From assembly GCA_947085525.1 (NCBI GenBank), contig CAMTWU010000003.1, positions 1-64,000 of the forward strand: a stretch of 64,000 nt of DNA. Direction: 5' to 3'. The number at the start of each line of letters is the position of its first letter. Position 1 is the first letter of the stretch. Source of the DNA: JACPYF01 sp947085525. GTDB taxonomy: Bacteria; Patescibacteriota; Saccharimonadia; Saccharimonadales; Saccharimonadaceae. Made by a program: the position numbers and the translations under genes. The notes below the pieces were generated by a model. It was not told where the DNA came from and did no database searches. It worked only from the letters and a program-made list of their open reading frames with translations. Positions 51,401 to 59,486 of this stretch are shown here, in pieces.

Positions 51401-52940
51401 TACTCTTTCGAGCTTTGCGGACTGCTTTGTCACGAATGATCGCACTGGCACTAGTCAAGGTCTCGATCAAACCCAGTTGTTTTAGCTGAGAACGTAGTTT
51501 GTTTCTGGCATGTACGGTAGTCACTAGATCCATCCAGGCTTGTTTAGGTGAGGATAATTTTCGGGTAACAACTTCTACTACATCACCGTTATGCAACTTT
51601 TTATCGAATGGTGCGATATTACCATTTACTCGGAAACTATAGGCGTGTTTGGCGATGTCGCTATGTACTAAGTAGGCAAAATCCAGCGGCAAGGCGCCTT
51701 CGGGTAGATTATAGATATCGCCTTTTGGCGAATACACGAATATTCTTTGGTCAAATAGATCAACTTTTAGTTCATCCAGGGCGACCTCGTCTCCTTCACT
51801 GAGCTTGTCAGCGACTTCTTGCATTTGTGATATCCACTGCAATTGTGCGGGCAGGGTAGATGTACCACGTTTTTTCTTGTAATCTTTAGCCTGTTTTTGC
51901 TCGTGGTAATGAAAACTCGCGGCAAGCCCGCGCTCGGCATATTCATGCATCTCCCTAGTTCTAACCTGAAACTCAACTACTTGCTTTGTAGGTGTGATAA
52001 CTGTAGTGTGCAGGCTTTGATAACCATTTGGTTTCGGCGCAGCAATATAATCTTTGATACGTCCTAGCATTGGTTGGTATGAACTATGTAAAAGACCAAG
52101 GACTCGATAGCACGTTTCAGGGTCATCGACAATAATACGTAGCGCAATCAGATCGTAAATATCATCTATATTATCATCTGTTTTTGCGAGTTTGCGTTTC
52201 AAGCTATAGATGCTCTTTACGCGACCATCCATCTCGTGTTCAATGCCTTGCCGAGTTAGCTCTTCGGAAAATTCTTTGCGTACGACTGCTAGCTTGCGGT
52301 GTGATTTGCCCAAGCGGTCTTTCATGAGCTTGCGCAGTTTCTTAAACTCTCGTGGTTCCATGAAGCTAAAGGCCAGCTCTTCCATTTGCATACGTAGCCG
52401 CCCCATACCTAAGCGGTCTGCCATAGGTGCAAAAACCTCTAGGCTTTCGCGGGCGATCTTGAGCTGTTTGTCGCGTGGCATGTGCTCGAGTGTCTGCAGG
52501 TTGTGCAGACGATCAGCCAGTTTAATGATGATCACTCGGATATCTTGGCCGATGGCGATCAGTAGTTTTGATAAATTATCACGGGTGGATGGCAAGTAGC
52601 TGCCGATGTCGCGCATACCAGCTCTAGCTTGGCCAACCTTGGTGACGCCGTCTACTAAAAATGCGACGTCGTGACCAAAAGTTGTCTCGATTTTCTCGAG
52701 TGTTAATTCGGTGTCTTCTACGGTGTCGTGCAGTACACCCGCGATCACTGTATCGATATCCATACCCCATTCCATCAAGGTATTAGCAACATTGAGCGGG
52801 TGTACTATATATCCTTCACCACTGAGACGTTTTTGACCAGCATGAGCCCGCGTCGCAGTATCGATAGCCAGCTCGAGCTCAGATATCTCATTTTCATCAT
52901 AATGAGCTTCGGCATTTTTCAGTAGATCTCGTTTTTTCAT
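51372..52940 (-). CDS. RelA/SpoT (p)ppGpp synthetase/hydrolase
   Basis: 522 residues. HD hydrolase domain: HAGQKRLSGEGYIVHPLNVA and GVLHDTVEDTE (about residue 70). Synthetase domain: DIYDLIALRIIVDD (about 256) and PKPNGYQSLHTTV (about 300). A TGS domain follows at about 395-455 (RIFVYSPKGDIYNLPEG). The C-terminal helical, zinc-finger and ACT domains of long Rel proteins are missing. Probably controls the stringent response. Confidence 0.96.
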   Translation of the reverse strand: MKKRDLLKNAEAHYDENEISELELAIDTATRAHAGQKRLSGEGYIVHPLNVANTLMEWGMDIDTVIAGVLHDTVEDTELTLEKIETTFGHDVAFLVDGVTKVGQARAGMRDIGSYLPSTRDNLSKLLIAIGQDIRVIIIKLADRLHNLQTLEHMPRDKQLKIARESLEVFAPMADRLGMGRLRMQMEELAFSFMEPREFKKLRKLMKDRLGKSHRKLAVVRKEFSEELTRQGIEHEMDGRVKSIYSLKRKLAKTDDNIDDIYDLIALRIIVDDPETCYRVLGLLHSSYQPMLGRIKDYIAAPKPNGYQSLHTTVITPTKQVVEFQVRTREMHEYAERGLAASFHYHEQKQAKDYKKKRGTSTLPAQLQWISQMQEVADKLSEGDEVALDELKVDLFDQRIFVYSPKGDIYNLPEGALPLDFAYLVHSDIAKHAYSFRVNGNIAPFDKKLHNGDVVEVVTRKLSSPKQAWMDLVTTVHARNKLRSQLKQLGLIETLTSASAIIRDKAVRKARKSIRPGSSSAR

Positions 52941-52964
52941 AGTTTAATTATACGTTAAAACATG

Positions 52965-53007
52965 AAAAAAGAGCGGTAACGCAAGGCCAAAGCCTCACGC
53001 ACCGCTC
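52965..53007 (-). terminator. Long-stem terminator of the orphan gene
   Basis: GAGCGGT (52971-52977) pairs with ACCGCTC (53001-53007), with AGGC/GCCT inside; on the minus strand it ends in a T run. The stem overlaps the last codons of the orphan gene. Confidence 0.85.
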
Positions 53008-53372
53008 GACGGTAGGGTCTCTTTCGAGAAAAGTCCATTTTCGTAAAGGTCTACGAAATCTAGGCGCCCCATACCAACCTCATCCCGCTCTTGACCCATC
53101 TTATTTGTGGGTTGCCATCCTTTTTCTGCTAGGATGACAAGTAGGTAGAATGGCAGAATGTCTGAAGGGAAAAACGTGACATGGAAACACCTAAGAACAA
53201 AATACTCAAGCCTACCATGGCGATCTTTGCCAAACATATGAAATTCGCCGTGGTAGTTGTGGCCACCTTCGCGAATCGCAATCGACGTTCTTGGGTTTTG
53301 ATCGTCAGCGATTTCCCTCGCAAGAGAGTCCATCGCATCTTGATCGTATGTTATTTCTTCTGAAGAGGGCAT
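52995..53372 (-). CDS. Orphan hypothetical protein
   Basis: 125 residues beginning MPSSEEITYDQDAMDSLARE. Soluble, mixed alpha/beta (REGGHNYHGEFHMFGKDRHG, FHVTFFPSDILPFYLLVILAEKGW). I do not recognise it. The ATG at 53370-53372 follows AAAGG by 7 nt; a GTG five codons earlier would overlap that box. Own promoter (53414-53442) and terminator. Higher GC than the surrounding spacer. Confidence 0.6.
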   Translation of the reverse strand: MPSSEEITYDQDAMDSLAREIADDQNPRTSIAIREGGHNYHGEFHMFGKDRHGRLEYFVLRCFHVTFFPSDILPFYLLVILAEKGWQPTNKMGQERDEVGMGRLDFVDLYENGLFSKETLPSSGA

Positions 53373-53413
53373 AAAAAAACCTTTCACAGAAAAGTGTTTA
53401 TTTTTATATATTA

Positions 53414-53442
53414 ATTATAACACAAAATATAATATAAGTCAA
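53414..53442 (-). promoter_or_regulatory. Promoter of the orphan gene
   Basis: On the minus strand TTGACT (53437-53442), exactly 17 bp, then TATAAT (53414-53419): close to a perfect housekeeping promoter. Confidence 0.75.
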
Positions 53443-53509
53443 GTATTACAATACTTTTACATATGATACAATATCTGTAAATAATACTAATGCTTATAGG
53501 AGTGGGAAC

Positions 53510-54529
53510 TTGGCGAAAACAAAAGTAGCAATTAACGGTTTCGGTAGAATAGGCCGCAATGCATTCAAAATTGCATTTGAACGTACAGATTTAGAGATTG
53601 TAGCGATCAATGATTTGACTGATACAAAGACATTAGCCCATCTGTTAAAGCACGACAGTTCGTATGGTACATATCAGCACGAAGTGAGCTCAGACGATGA
53701 CCATGTGATCGTTGATGGCCAGCCTATCAAAATTTTGGCTGAAAAAGAACCTAGTAGTTTACCTTGGGGTGATTTGGGCGTCGAAGTCGTTATTGAATGT
53801 ACAGGATTTTTCGTCAAACCTGAACTAGCCAAAGCTCATATAGACGGCGGTGGTGCTAAAAAGGTTGTTATTTCAGCCCCTGCAAAAGGCGATGGTGCAG
53901 ATACGATCGTACTAGGTGTGAACGAAGATAAAATCGCGACCGCAACTGATGTCGTGTCTAACGCTAGTTGTACAACAAACTGTATCACCCCTGTTATGGC
54001 GGTTCTAGAGAGCAACTTTGGTATCGAAAAAGCCATGATGACAACTGTGCACAGCTACACTTCTGATCAACGTCTACAGGATTCTCCGCACAATGACCCG
54101 CGTCGAACACGAGCCGCGGCCGCAAACATCATACCTACAAGTACGGGAGCAAGTATCGCAGCTGGTGAAGCACTTCCGGCAGTGAAAGGTAATTTTGGAG
54201 GTCTATCCCTAAGGGTACCTACTCCGGTTGTAAGTCTGAGTGATTTTGTTGTACTGATAAAGCGCGACACAACTGTTGATGAAATCAAAGAAGTGTTTAA
54301 AAAAGCTGCCAAAGAGCCATTTTACCAAGGCATCTTGGCTGTGACAGAAGAAGAACTAGTTTCTAGCGACTTCAAGGGTAATTCGCACAGCGCGATAGTC
54401 GATCTGAACCTGACAAATGTCGTCGGTGGCAACTTGATCAAAGTTGTCGCATGGTATGACAACGAATGGGGTTATAGTAACCGATTGGTAGAATTGACAG
54501 CAGACATCGGTCGAACGTTGCAGAGCTAA
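53510..54529 (+). CDS. gap: Glyceraldehyde-3-phosphate dehydrogenase
   Basis: 339 residues. NAD site INGFGRIGRNAFKIAF at the N-terminus; catalytic SNASCTTNC with Cys154; C-terminal WYDNEWGYSNRLVEL. It begins with TTG (53510-53512) after an AGGAG box 7 nt upstream. First gene of a seven-gene sugar-phosphate cluster. A TACAAT -10 box lies at 53467-53472. Confidence 0.97.
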   Translation: MAKTKVAINGFGRIGRNAFKIAFERTDLEIVAINDLTDTKTLAHLLKHDSSYGTYQHEVSSDDDHVIVDGQPIKILAEKEPSSLPWGDLGVEVVIECTGFFVKPELAKAHIDGGGAKKVVISAPAKGDGADTIVLGVNEDKIATATDVVSNASCTTNCITPVMAVLESNFGIEKAMMTTVHSYTSDQRLQDSPHNDPRRTRAAAANIIPTSTGASIAAGEALPAVKGNFGGLSLRVPTPVVSLSDFVVLIKRDTTVDEIKEVFKKAAKEPFYQGILAVTEEELVSSDFKGNSHSAIVDLNLTNVVGGNLIKVVAWYDNEWGYSNRLVELTADIGRTLQS

Positions 54530-54559
54530 GCCAAAACGCTTATACTAATAGGTAGAATT

Positions 54560-55012
54560 ATGAAGATATTTTTGGGTAGTGATCACAATGGATTTCATCT
54601 AAAGGAAGATGTGTTTGCTTATTTGGTCAAGCGTGGCCATGAAGTTGAAGATGTTGGTGACGAAGTTCTAGATAAAGAGGATGATTTTCCAGAGTTTGCC
54701 GCCAAAGCTGCTATCAAAGTTTTGGGCAGTGAAATTGAAGATACAAGAGCAATTTTATTATGTGGTGGTGCCCAAGGTATGAGCATGGCAGCTAATCGAT
54801 TCGACGGCATCCGTGCTAGCGTTGTCTGGGATGCGCACGAGGCCAAGATCACTCGCAACGATAATGACAGTAACATTTTGTGTCTACCAGCTCGCATACT
54901 AGATGGCGAGCCAGACGAGTGGAAAGATATAATCGACACATGGCTAACTACGCCGTTTGCCAATGCAGAGCGGTATCGCCGACGTAATCACCAATTGGAT
55001 AATCTACGATGA
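54560..55012 (+). CDS. rpiB: Ribose-5-phosphate isomerase B
   Basis: 150 residues, RpiB/LacA-LacB family: FLGSDHNGFHLKED at the N-terminus, and LLCGGAQGMSMAANRFDGIRA, where Cys and the GxxxGMS loop form the active site; AHEAKITRNDNDSNILCL follows. Interconverts ribose- and ribulose-5-phosphate. The stop overlaps the rpe start by 4 nt. Confidence 0.93.
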   Translation: MKIFLGSDHNGFHLKEDVFAYLVKRGHEVEDVGDEVLDKEDDFPEFAAKAAIKVLGSEIEDTRAILLCGGAQGMSMAANRFDGIRASVVWDAHEAKITRNDNDSNILCLPARILDGEPDEWKDIIDTWLTTPFANAERYRRRNHQLDNLR

Positions 55013-55677
55013 GTATAGTTGTACCAGCCCTATTAGGCCAAACAAAGGAAGAACTCGATACATTGTGGTTGCGCGTGCAGCCGTTTGCTAATCGTGTGCA
55101 TATAGATATGATGGACGGACAATTTGCGCCAGGCAATAGTGCGACTCCGACAGATTTGTCATGGTCAGAAGGTTGGGAAGTCGATATCCATCTGATGTAT
55201 CAACAACCCATGGAGCAATTACCGGCGATTGTTGCGATGAACCCAAAGCCAAGTCTGGTTGTGTTTCACGCTGAAGCTGAAGGTGATCTGTTAGCATTTG
55301 CCAAAGGTTTGCAAGATGCAGGTATCAAAGCTGGTGTCGCATTGATGCGCTCAACTGTACCAGAGGATAAAAAAGACTTGATTGCAGTAGTTAATCACGT
55401 GTTGATCTTTAGTGGTGATTTGGGCAAATATGGCGGAAAAGCTAACATGCTACAACTCGAAAAAGTCCAGCTCATACGTAAATTGAACGAGACAGCTGAA
55501 ATAGGCTGGGACGGCGGTGCAAATGTTGATAACTCCTATACTCTGGCTCTCGGCGGTATAGACGTGATCAATGTAGGTAGTGCGCTAGCTAGTGCAGATT
55601 ACCCGGGCGAAGTATATCGTAAATTTGATTTTGAGGTGCATCGCAAAGATGTGCTAAAGAAGAAAGCAGAAGAGTAG
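55009..55677 (+). CDS. rpe: Ribulose-phosphate 3-epimerase
   Basis: 222 residues, TIM barrel. Metal and catalytic residues are in VHIDMMDGQFAPGNS, VDIHLMYQQP, VVFHAEAEGD and IGWDGGANVDN. It supplies xylulose-5-phosphate to transketolase. Between rpiB (overlap) and the transketolase N-terminal gene (6-nt gap). Confidence 0.94.
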   Translation: MSIVVPALLGQTKEELDTLWLRVQPFANRVHIDMMDGQFAPGNSATPTDLSWSEGWEVDIHLMYQQPMEQLPAIVAMNPKPSLVVFHAEAEGDLLAFAKGLQDAGIKAGVALMRSTVPEDKKDLIAVVNHVLIFSGDLGKYGGKANMLQLEKVQLIRKLNETAEIGWDGGANVDNSYTLALGGIDVINVGSALASADYPGEVYRKFDFEVHRKDVLKKKAEE

Positions 55678-55683
55678 GCGATT

Positions 55684-56565
55684 ATGGGTGGGCAACTAAC
55701 AACCAAGCAACTGGAGCAAAAAGCCGAGACAATCCGCGAGGATATCATCACTATGCTCGAGGAAGCCGGTTCGGGCCACAGTGCTGGTCCATTAGGGCTT
55801 GCTGATATATTTGCTGCACTGTATTTCGATATCCTAAAGATCGATCCTACTAATCCTGATTGGCCAGAGCGCGACAGACTACTATTATCAAACGGACACT
55901 GTGTTCCAGTGCAGTATGCGTCTATGGCGGAAGCAGGATACTTTGATCGCGAGGAATTGATGACCCTGCGCAAGTTAGGTTCCCGCCTGCAAGGTCACCC
56001 CGAGCGCGAAAAATTACCAGGATTAGAAACAACTTCTGGCCCACTGGGGTCTGGGTTATCACAGGCGGCTGGCATGGCATACGTGATTGAAAAAATCGAT
56101 AAATTAAAAGACCAATGGGTCTATGTTGTCATGGGCGACGGCGAGTTGGACGAAGGCAATATTTGGGAAGCAGCAATGTTTGCTGGCAAGAACAAGCTAC
56201 ACAATCTAATTGGTATTATTGATCGCAACAACATCCAGATTGATGGACCAACCGAGACCGTCATGCCACTGGAAGATCTAAAAGGTAAATGGGAAGCATT
56301 TGGTTGGCATGTTCAGGAAATCGATGGAAATAATATCGAGAGCATAATTGACGCTGCTGCCATAGCTCGCTCTATCACTAACCGACCATCAGTCATAATT
56401 GCACACACCATTCCTGGTAAGGGTGTTGATTTCATGGAATATGATTATCACTGGCATGGTTATTTTGTCAATACCCCTGGCGGTCCACCAAAGAATGAAG
56501 TTGCGCGCGAAGCATTGAAAAAGCTACGCAGCCTCAATGGCAAGATCACAGGAGAGCACGAATGA
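55684..56565 (+). CDS. Transketolase, N-terminal subunit
   Basis: 293 residues, the thiamine diphosphate pyrophosphate-binding half: GSGHSAGPLGLADIFAALYF, the metal/TPP motif GDGELDEGNIWEAAMFAG, and IIDRNNIQIDG. In many bacteria transketolase is one chain of about 650; here it is split in two overlapping genes (4 nt). The two halves together transfer two-carbon ketol units in the pentose phosphate pathway. Confidence 0.95.
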   Translation: MGGQLTTKQLEQKAETIREDIITMLEEAGSGHSAGPLGLADIFAALYFDILKIDPTNPDWPERDRLLLSNGHCVPVQYASMAEAGYFDREELMTLRKLGSRLQGHPEREKLPGLETTSGPLGSGLSQAAGMAYVIEKIDKLKDQWVYVVMGDGELDEGNIWEAAMFAGKNKLHNLIGIIDRNNIQIDGPTETVMPLEDLKGKWEAFGWHVQEIDGNNIESIIDAAAIARSITNRPSVIIAHTIPGKGVDFMEYDYHWHGYFVNTPGGPPKNEVAREALKKLRSLNGKITGEHE

Positions 56566-57560
56566 GCAATTATCCATTGAATCCAAAACTACACGACCAA
56601 GATGTCGAGCAAGAGCCGATCCGCGCTGGGTTCGGTCGTGGACTCAAGACTGCTGGCGAGCAAAATGATCAGATTGTTGCCCTATGCGCTGACCTGACTG
56701 ACTCGACCCAGATGAACCATTTTCGTGATGCATTTCCTGAACGATTTATCGAAATTGGTGTTGCCGAGCAAAACCTCGTGACGGTTGCTAGTGGTATGGC
56801 TGCAATGGGCAAGATCCCATTCACATCTAGTTATGCTGCATTCAGTCCAGGGCGCAACTGGGAACAAATACGGACAACGATATGTCTCAACAATCAGCCC
56901 GTCAAAGTAGTTGGCTCGCATGCGGGGGTGAGTGTTGGGCCAGACGGTGCGACTCACCAGATGTTAGAAGACATTGCCTTGATGCGAGTATTGCCAAATA
57001 TGGTCGTGATCGCACCTGGTGATTCTGTTGAGGCCGAGAAAGCTACCTTGGCGCTTGCTAGCGATAGTCGCCCTGCATATTTACGACTAGCTCGCGAAAA
57101 AACACCAGTATTTAGTACCGATGAGTCACCATTCGAGATAGGCAAAGCCTACGTACTGCGTGAAGGACGCGATATTACGCTACTAGGAACAGGAACGATG
57201 ACATATCAGCTGCTGGTTGCGGCTGATATATTAGCCCAGGAAGGTATCGAGGCAGAAGTTGTCCATGTACCAACGATCAAACCGCTGGATGACGAGACTA
57301 TACTAGGATCATTACGTAAAACTGGACGGGCGCTAACTGCCGAAGAAGGTCAAAGAAGTGGCGGCTTCGGCGGAGCGGTATCTGAACTGTTGAGCTCGAA
57401 ACTACCAATGCCTTTGAAGCGTATCGGTATGAGAGATCGTTTCGGCGAGAGTGGTGAACCGACAGAACTACTGCAAAAGTTTGAGCTTACCAGCGACGCT
57501 ATCGTATACAAAGCTCGAACATTTGTTCACAGCATACCGCAATATAAACAGGGATTTTAG
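56562..57560 (+). CDS. Transketolase, C-terminal subunit
   Basis: 332 residues: the pyrimidine-binding domain (RFIEIGVAEQNLVTVASGMAA with the catalytic Glu; FTSSYAAFSPGRNWEQIR; SHAGVSVGPDGATHQ) and a C-terminal transketolase domain (ITLLGTGTMTYQLLVAADIL). Partner of the preceding gene. Followed by fba after 8 nt with a GGAGG box. Confidence 0.95.
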   Translation: MSNYPLNPKLHDQDVEQEPIRAGFGRGLKTAGEQNDQIVALCADLTDSTQMNHFRDAFPERFIEIGVAEQNLVTVASGMAAMGKIPFTSSYAAFSPGRNWEQIRTTICLNNQPVKVVGSHAGVSVGPDGATHQMLEDIALMRVLPNMVVIAPGDSVEAEKATLALASDSRPAYLRLAREKTPVFSTDESPFEIGKAYVLREGRDITLLGTGTMTYQLLVAADILAQEGIEAEVVHVPTIKPLDDETILGSLRKTGRALTAEEGQRSGGFGGAVSELLSSKLPMPLKRIGMRDRFGESGEPTELLQKFELTSDAIVYKARTFVHSIPQYKQGF

Positions 57561-57568
57561 GAGGGAAT

Positions 57569-58480
57569 ATGGCACTGACAATTAGCGAAATTCGAGATCG
57601 TACAACTAGAGCCCGACATCTAATGCAGCGATCCAGACAGCAAAAGTTCGCTGTAGGTGCGTTTAATATCGATAATCAAGAAACCTTGATTGCGGTGTCT
57701 CGAGCTGCACAAAAGCTCAACTCACCGGTATTGGTAGAAGTTAGTGATGGTGAAGTAAAGGCACTAGGTCTCGATAATATACGTGATATGGTTGATAACT
57801 ACCGCGAAGAATACGGTGTCGAGATGTATATCAACCTCGACCATGCACCAACGGTTGAGGCTTGCAAGCGCGCGATTGATGCTGGCTTTGAGTTTATACA
57901 TATTGATGTGTCTCAGGCGAATCACGATGCAACGACCGAAGAAATCATCGCCGCAACCAAAGAAGTCGTCGAGTATGCCAAATTTACTGGCGCACTAGTA
58001 GAAAGCGAGCCACATTATTTTGGTGGTAGCTCAAATGTTTACGAAGAGGAAATTGACTACGATGAAATCAAAAAGACTTTTTCAACCGTTGAAGGTACAA
58101 AATCATTCGTAGATGCAACGGGTATCGATACATTTGCCGCAGCTATCGGTAATTTGCATGGTAAATATCCTGTACCAAAAGTTCTGGATCTAGAGTTACT
58201 GCAACGATTGCGCGACAGTATAGACTGCCAAATATCCTTGCATGGCGGCTCAGGAACTCCACTCAATTTCTTTGAACGTGCAGCACAGATAGGTGTTAGC
58301 AAGATCAATATTAACAGCGACATGAGATTCGCTTTTCGTGAAACCCTAGAAAAAGTCCTAGCCGATAACCCAAAGGAATTTGCGATTGTAAAACTAATGC
58401 CAACCGTATATGAAGCTGTCCAAGTAGTAGTCGAAGAAAAAATAAAAGCCTTTGGCAGTGAAGGAAAGGCAGTTGTCTAA
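57569..58480 (+). CDS. fba: Class II fructose-bisphosphate aldolase
   Basis: 303 residues. Zinc ligands are in VNLDHAPT-like MYINLDHAPTVEACKRAID, ESEPHYFGGSSNVYEEEID, GNLHGKYPVPK and QISLHGGSGTPLNFF. Cleaves or forms fructose-1,6-bisphosphate (or a related ketose bisphosphate). The end overlaps the next gene by 8 nt. Confidence 0.94.
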   Translation: MALTISEIRDRTTRARHLMQRSRQQKFAVGAFNIDNQETLIAVSRAAQKLNSPVLVEVSDGEVKALGLDNIRDMVDNYREEYGVEMYINLDHAPTVEACKRAIDAGFEFIHIDVSQANHDATTEEIIAATKEVVEYAKFTGALVESEPHYFGGSSNVYEEEIDYDEIKKTFSTVEGTKSFVDATGIDTFAAAIGNLHGKYPVPKVLDLELLQRLRDSIDCQISLHGGSGTPLNFFERAAQIGVSKININSDMRFAFRETLEKVLADNPKEFAIVKLMPTVYEAVQVVVEEKIKAFGSEGKAVV

Positions 58481-59441
58481 ACTACCAACTATTCTGGCTA
58501 TCGGCAAGGCGACACAGGATGTCTTTTTGAAAAGTTCTAAAAATTTTGTAGCTCATAAAAGCAAGGGTGTTCGCTACGAGCAGTTGCCATTAGGTAAGAA
58601 ACTAGATCTAGACGAGGTAATATTCGCAACTGGTGGTAACGTGACGAATGCAGCGGTGACTTTTGCCAGGCAAGGGCTCAATAGTAAATATATGTGGGCG
58701 CTTGGCAATGATGTCTCGTCCGAAGCGATCTTGAAAGATCTGGATAACGAAGCGGTAGAAACTTCTGGAGTTGTGCAGGACGAACAATATCGTGCCAGCT
58801 ACTCGACAATACTACTAGCGAATGATGGTGAACGAACTATTCTGAATTACAAAGGCACCAAACTGGCCAGCAACGGCCACCCTTTAGATCTCGACGCTAT
58901 TGAGCATGCCGATTGGGTATATCTGTCAGCACTGGGCGATATGAAGCTACTAGAAAAAATCGTGACGTTAGCCGCGAGGTACGATACAAAAGTCATGCTA
59001 AACCCTGCAGGTGCGGAGCTAAAGGAAAAACACAAACTCAGAAGCTTGTTAGACGATGTGGCTATTCTAGCGGTTAATAAAGAAGAGGCACAGCAAATAG
59101 TCAGCGGCCAAGCGCTAGAAGAATTGTTGCGACATGCAACCAATCTATGTTCGGTTGTGATAATTTCAGATGGTCCGAATGGTGTGATTGCAACTGATAG
59201 CAAAGAAATTGTGCGTGCTGGGATGTACGAAGATGTCCCGGTTATCGACCGGACTGGTGCTGGCGATGCATTTGGTTCGGGCTTTTTGAGCCAATGGTCA
59301 CAGGGCAAGACATTGCAAGAGTCTATTATATTTGCCAGTGCCAATTCTACCTCTGTTGTGACTAAAATTGGTGCCAAAGAAGGAATATTACATAAGGGCG
59401 CCAAATTACACCACATGCCAATCGATACAAAGCCATTTTAA
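58473..59441 (+). CDS. PfkB-family sugar kinase
   Basis: 322 residues, ribokinase-like fold. Motifs: FATGGNVTNAAVTFARQG (N-terminal signature) and DRTGAGDAFGSGFLSQW (catalytic Asp and anion hole). Could be a fructokinase, ribokinase or 6-phosphofructokinase of the PfkB type; position after fba favours a sugar-phosphate role. I chose TTG at 58473, after GGAAAGG, inside the end of fba. Confidence 0.9.
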   Translation: MSKLPTILAIGKATQDVFLKSSKNFVAHKSKGVRYEQLPLGKKLDLDEVIFATGGNVTNAAVTFARQGLNSKYMWALGNDVSSEAILKDLDNEAVETSGVVQDEQYRASYSTILLANDGERTILNYKGTKLASNGHPLDLDAIEHADWVYLSALGDMKLLEKIVTLAARYDTKVMLNPAGAELKEKHKLRSLLDDVAILAVNKEEAQQIVSGQALEELLRHATNLCSVVIISDGPNGVIATDSKEIVRAGMYEDVPVIDRTGAGDAFGSGFLSQWSQGKTLQESIIFASANSTSVVTKIGAKEGILHKGAKLHHMPIDTKPF

Positions 59442-59486
59442 TCTGGTATAATCATAAGCATATATATGAGGGTGGATACATAAAAA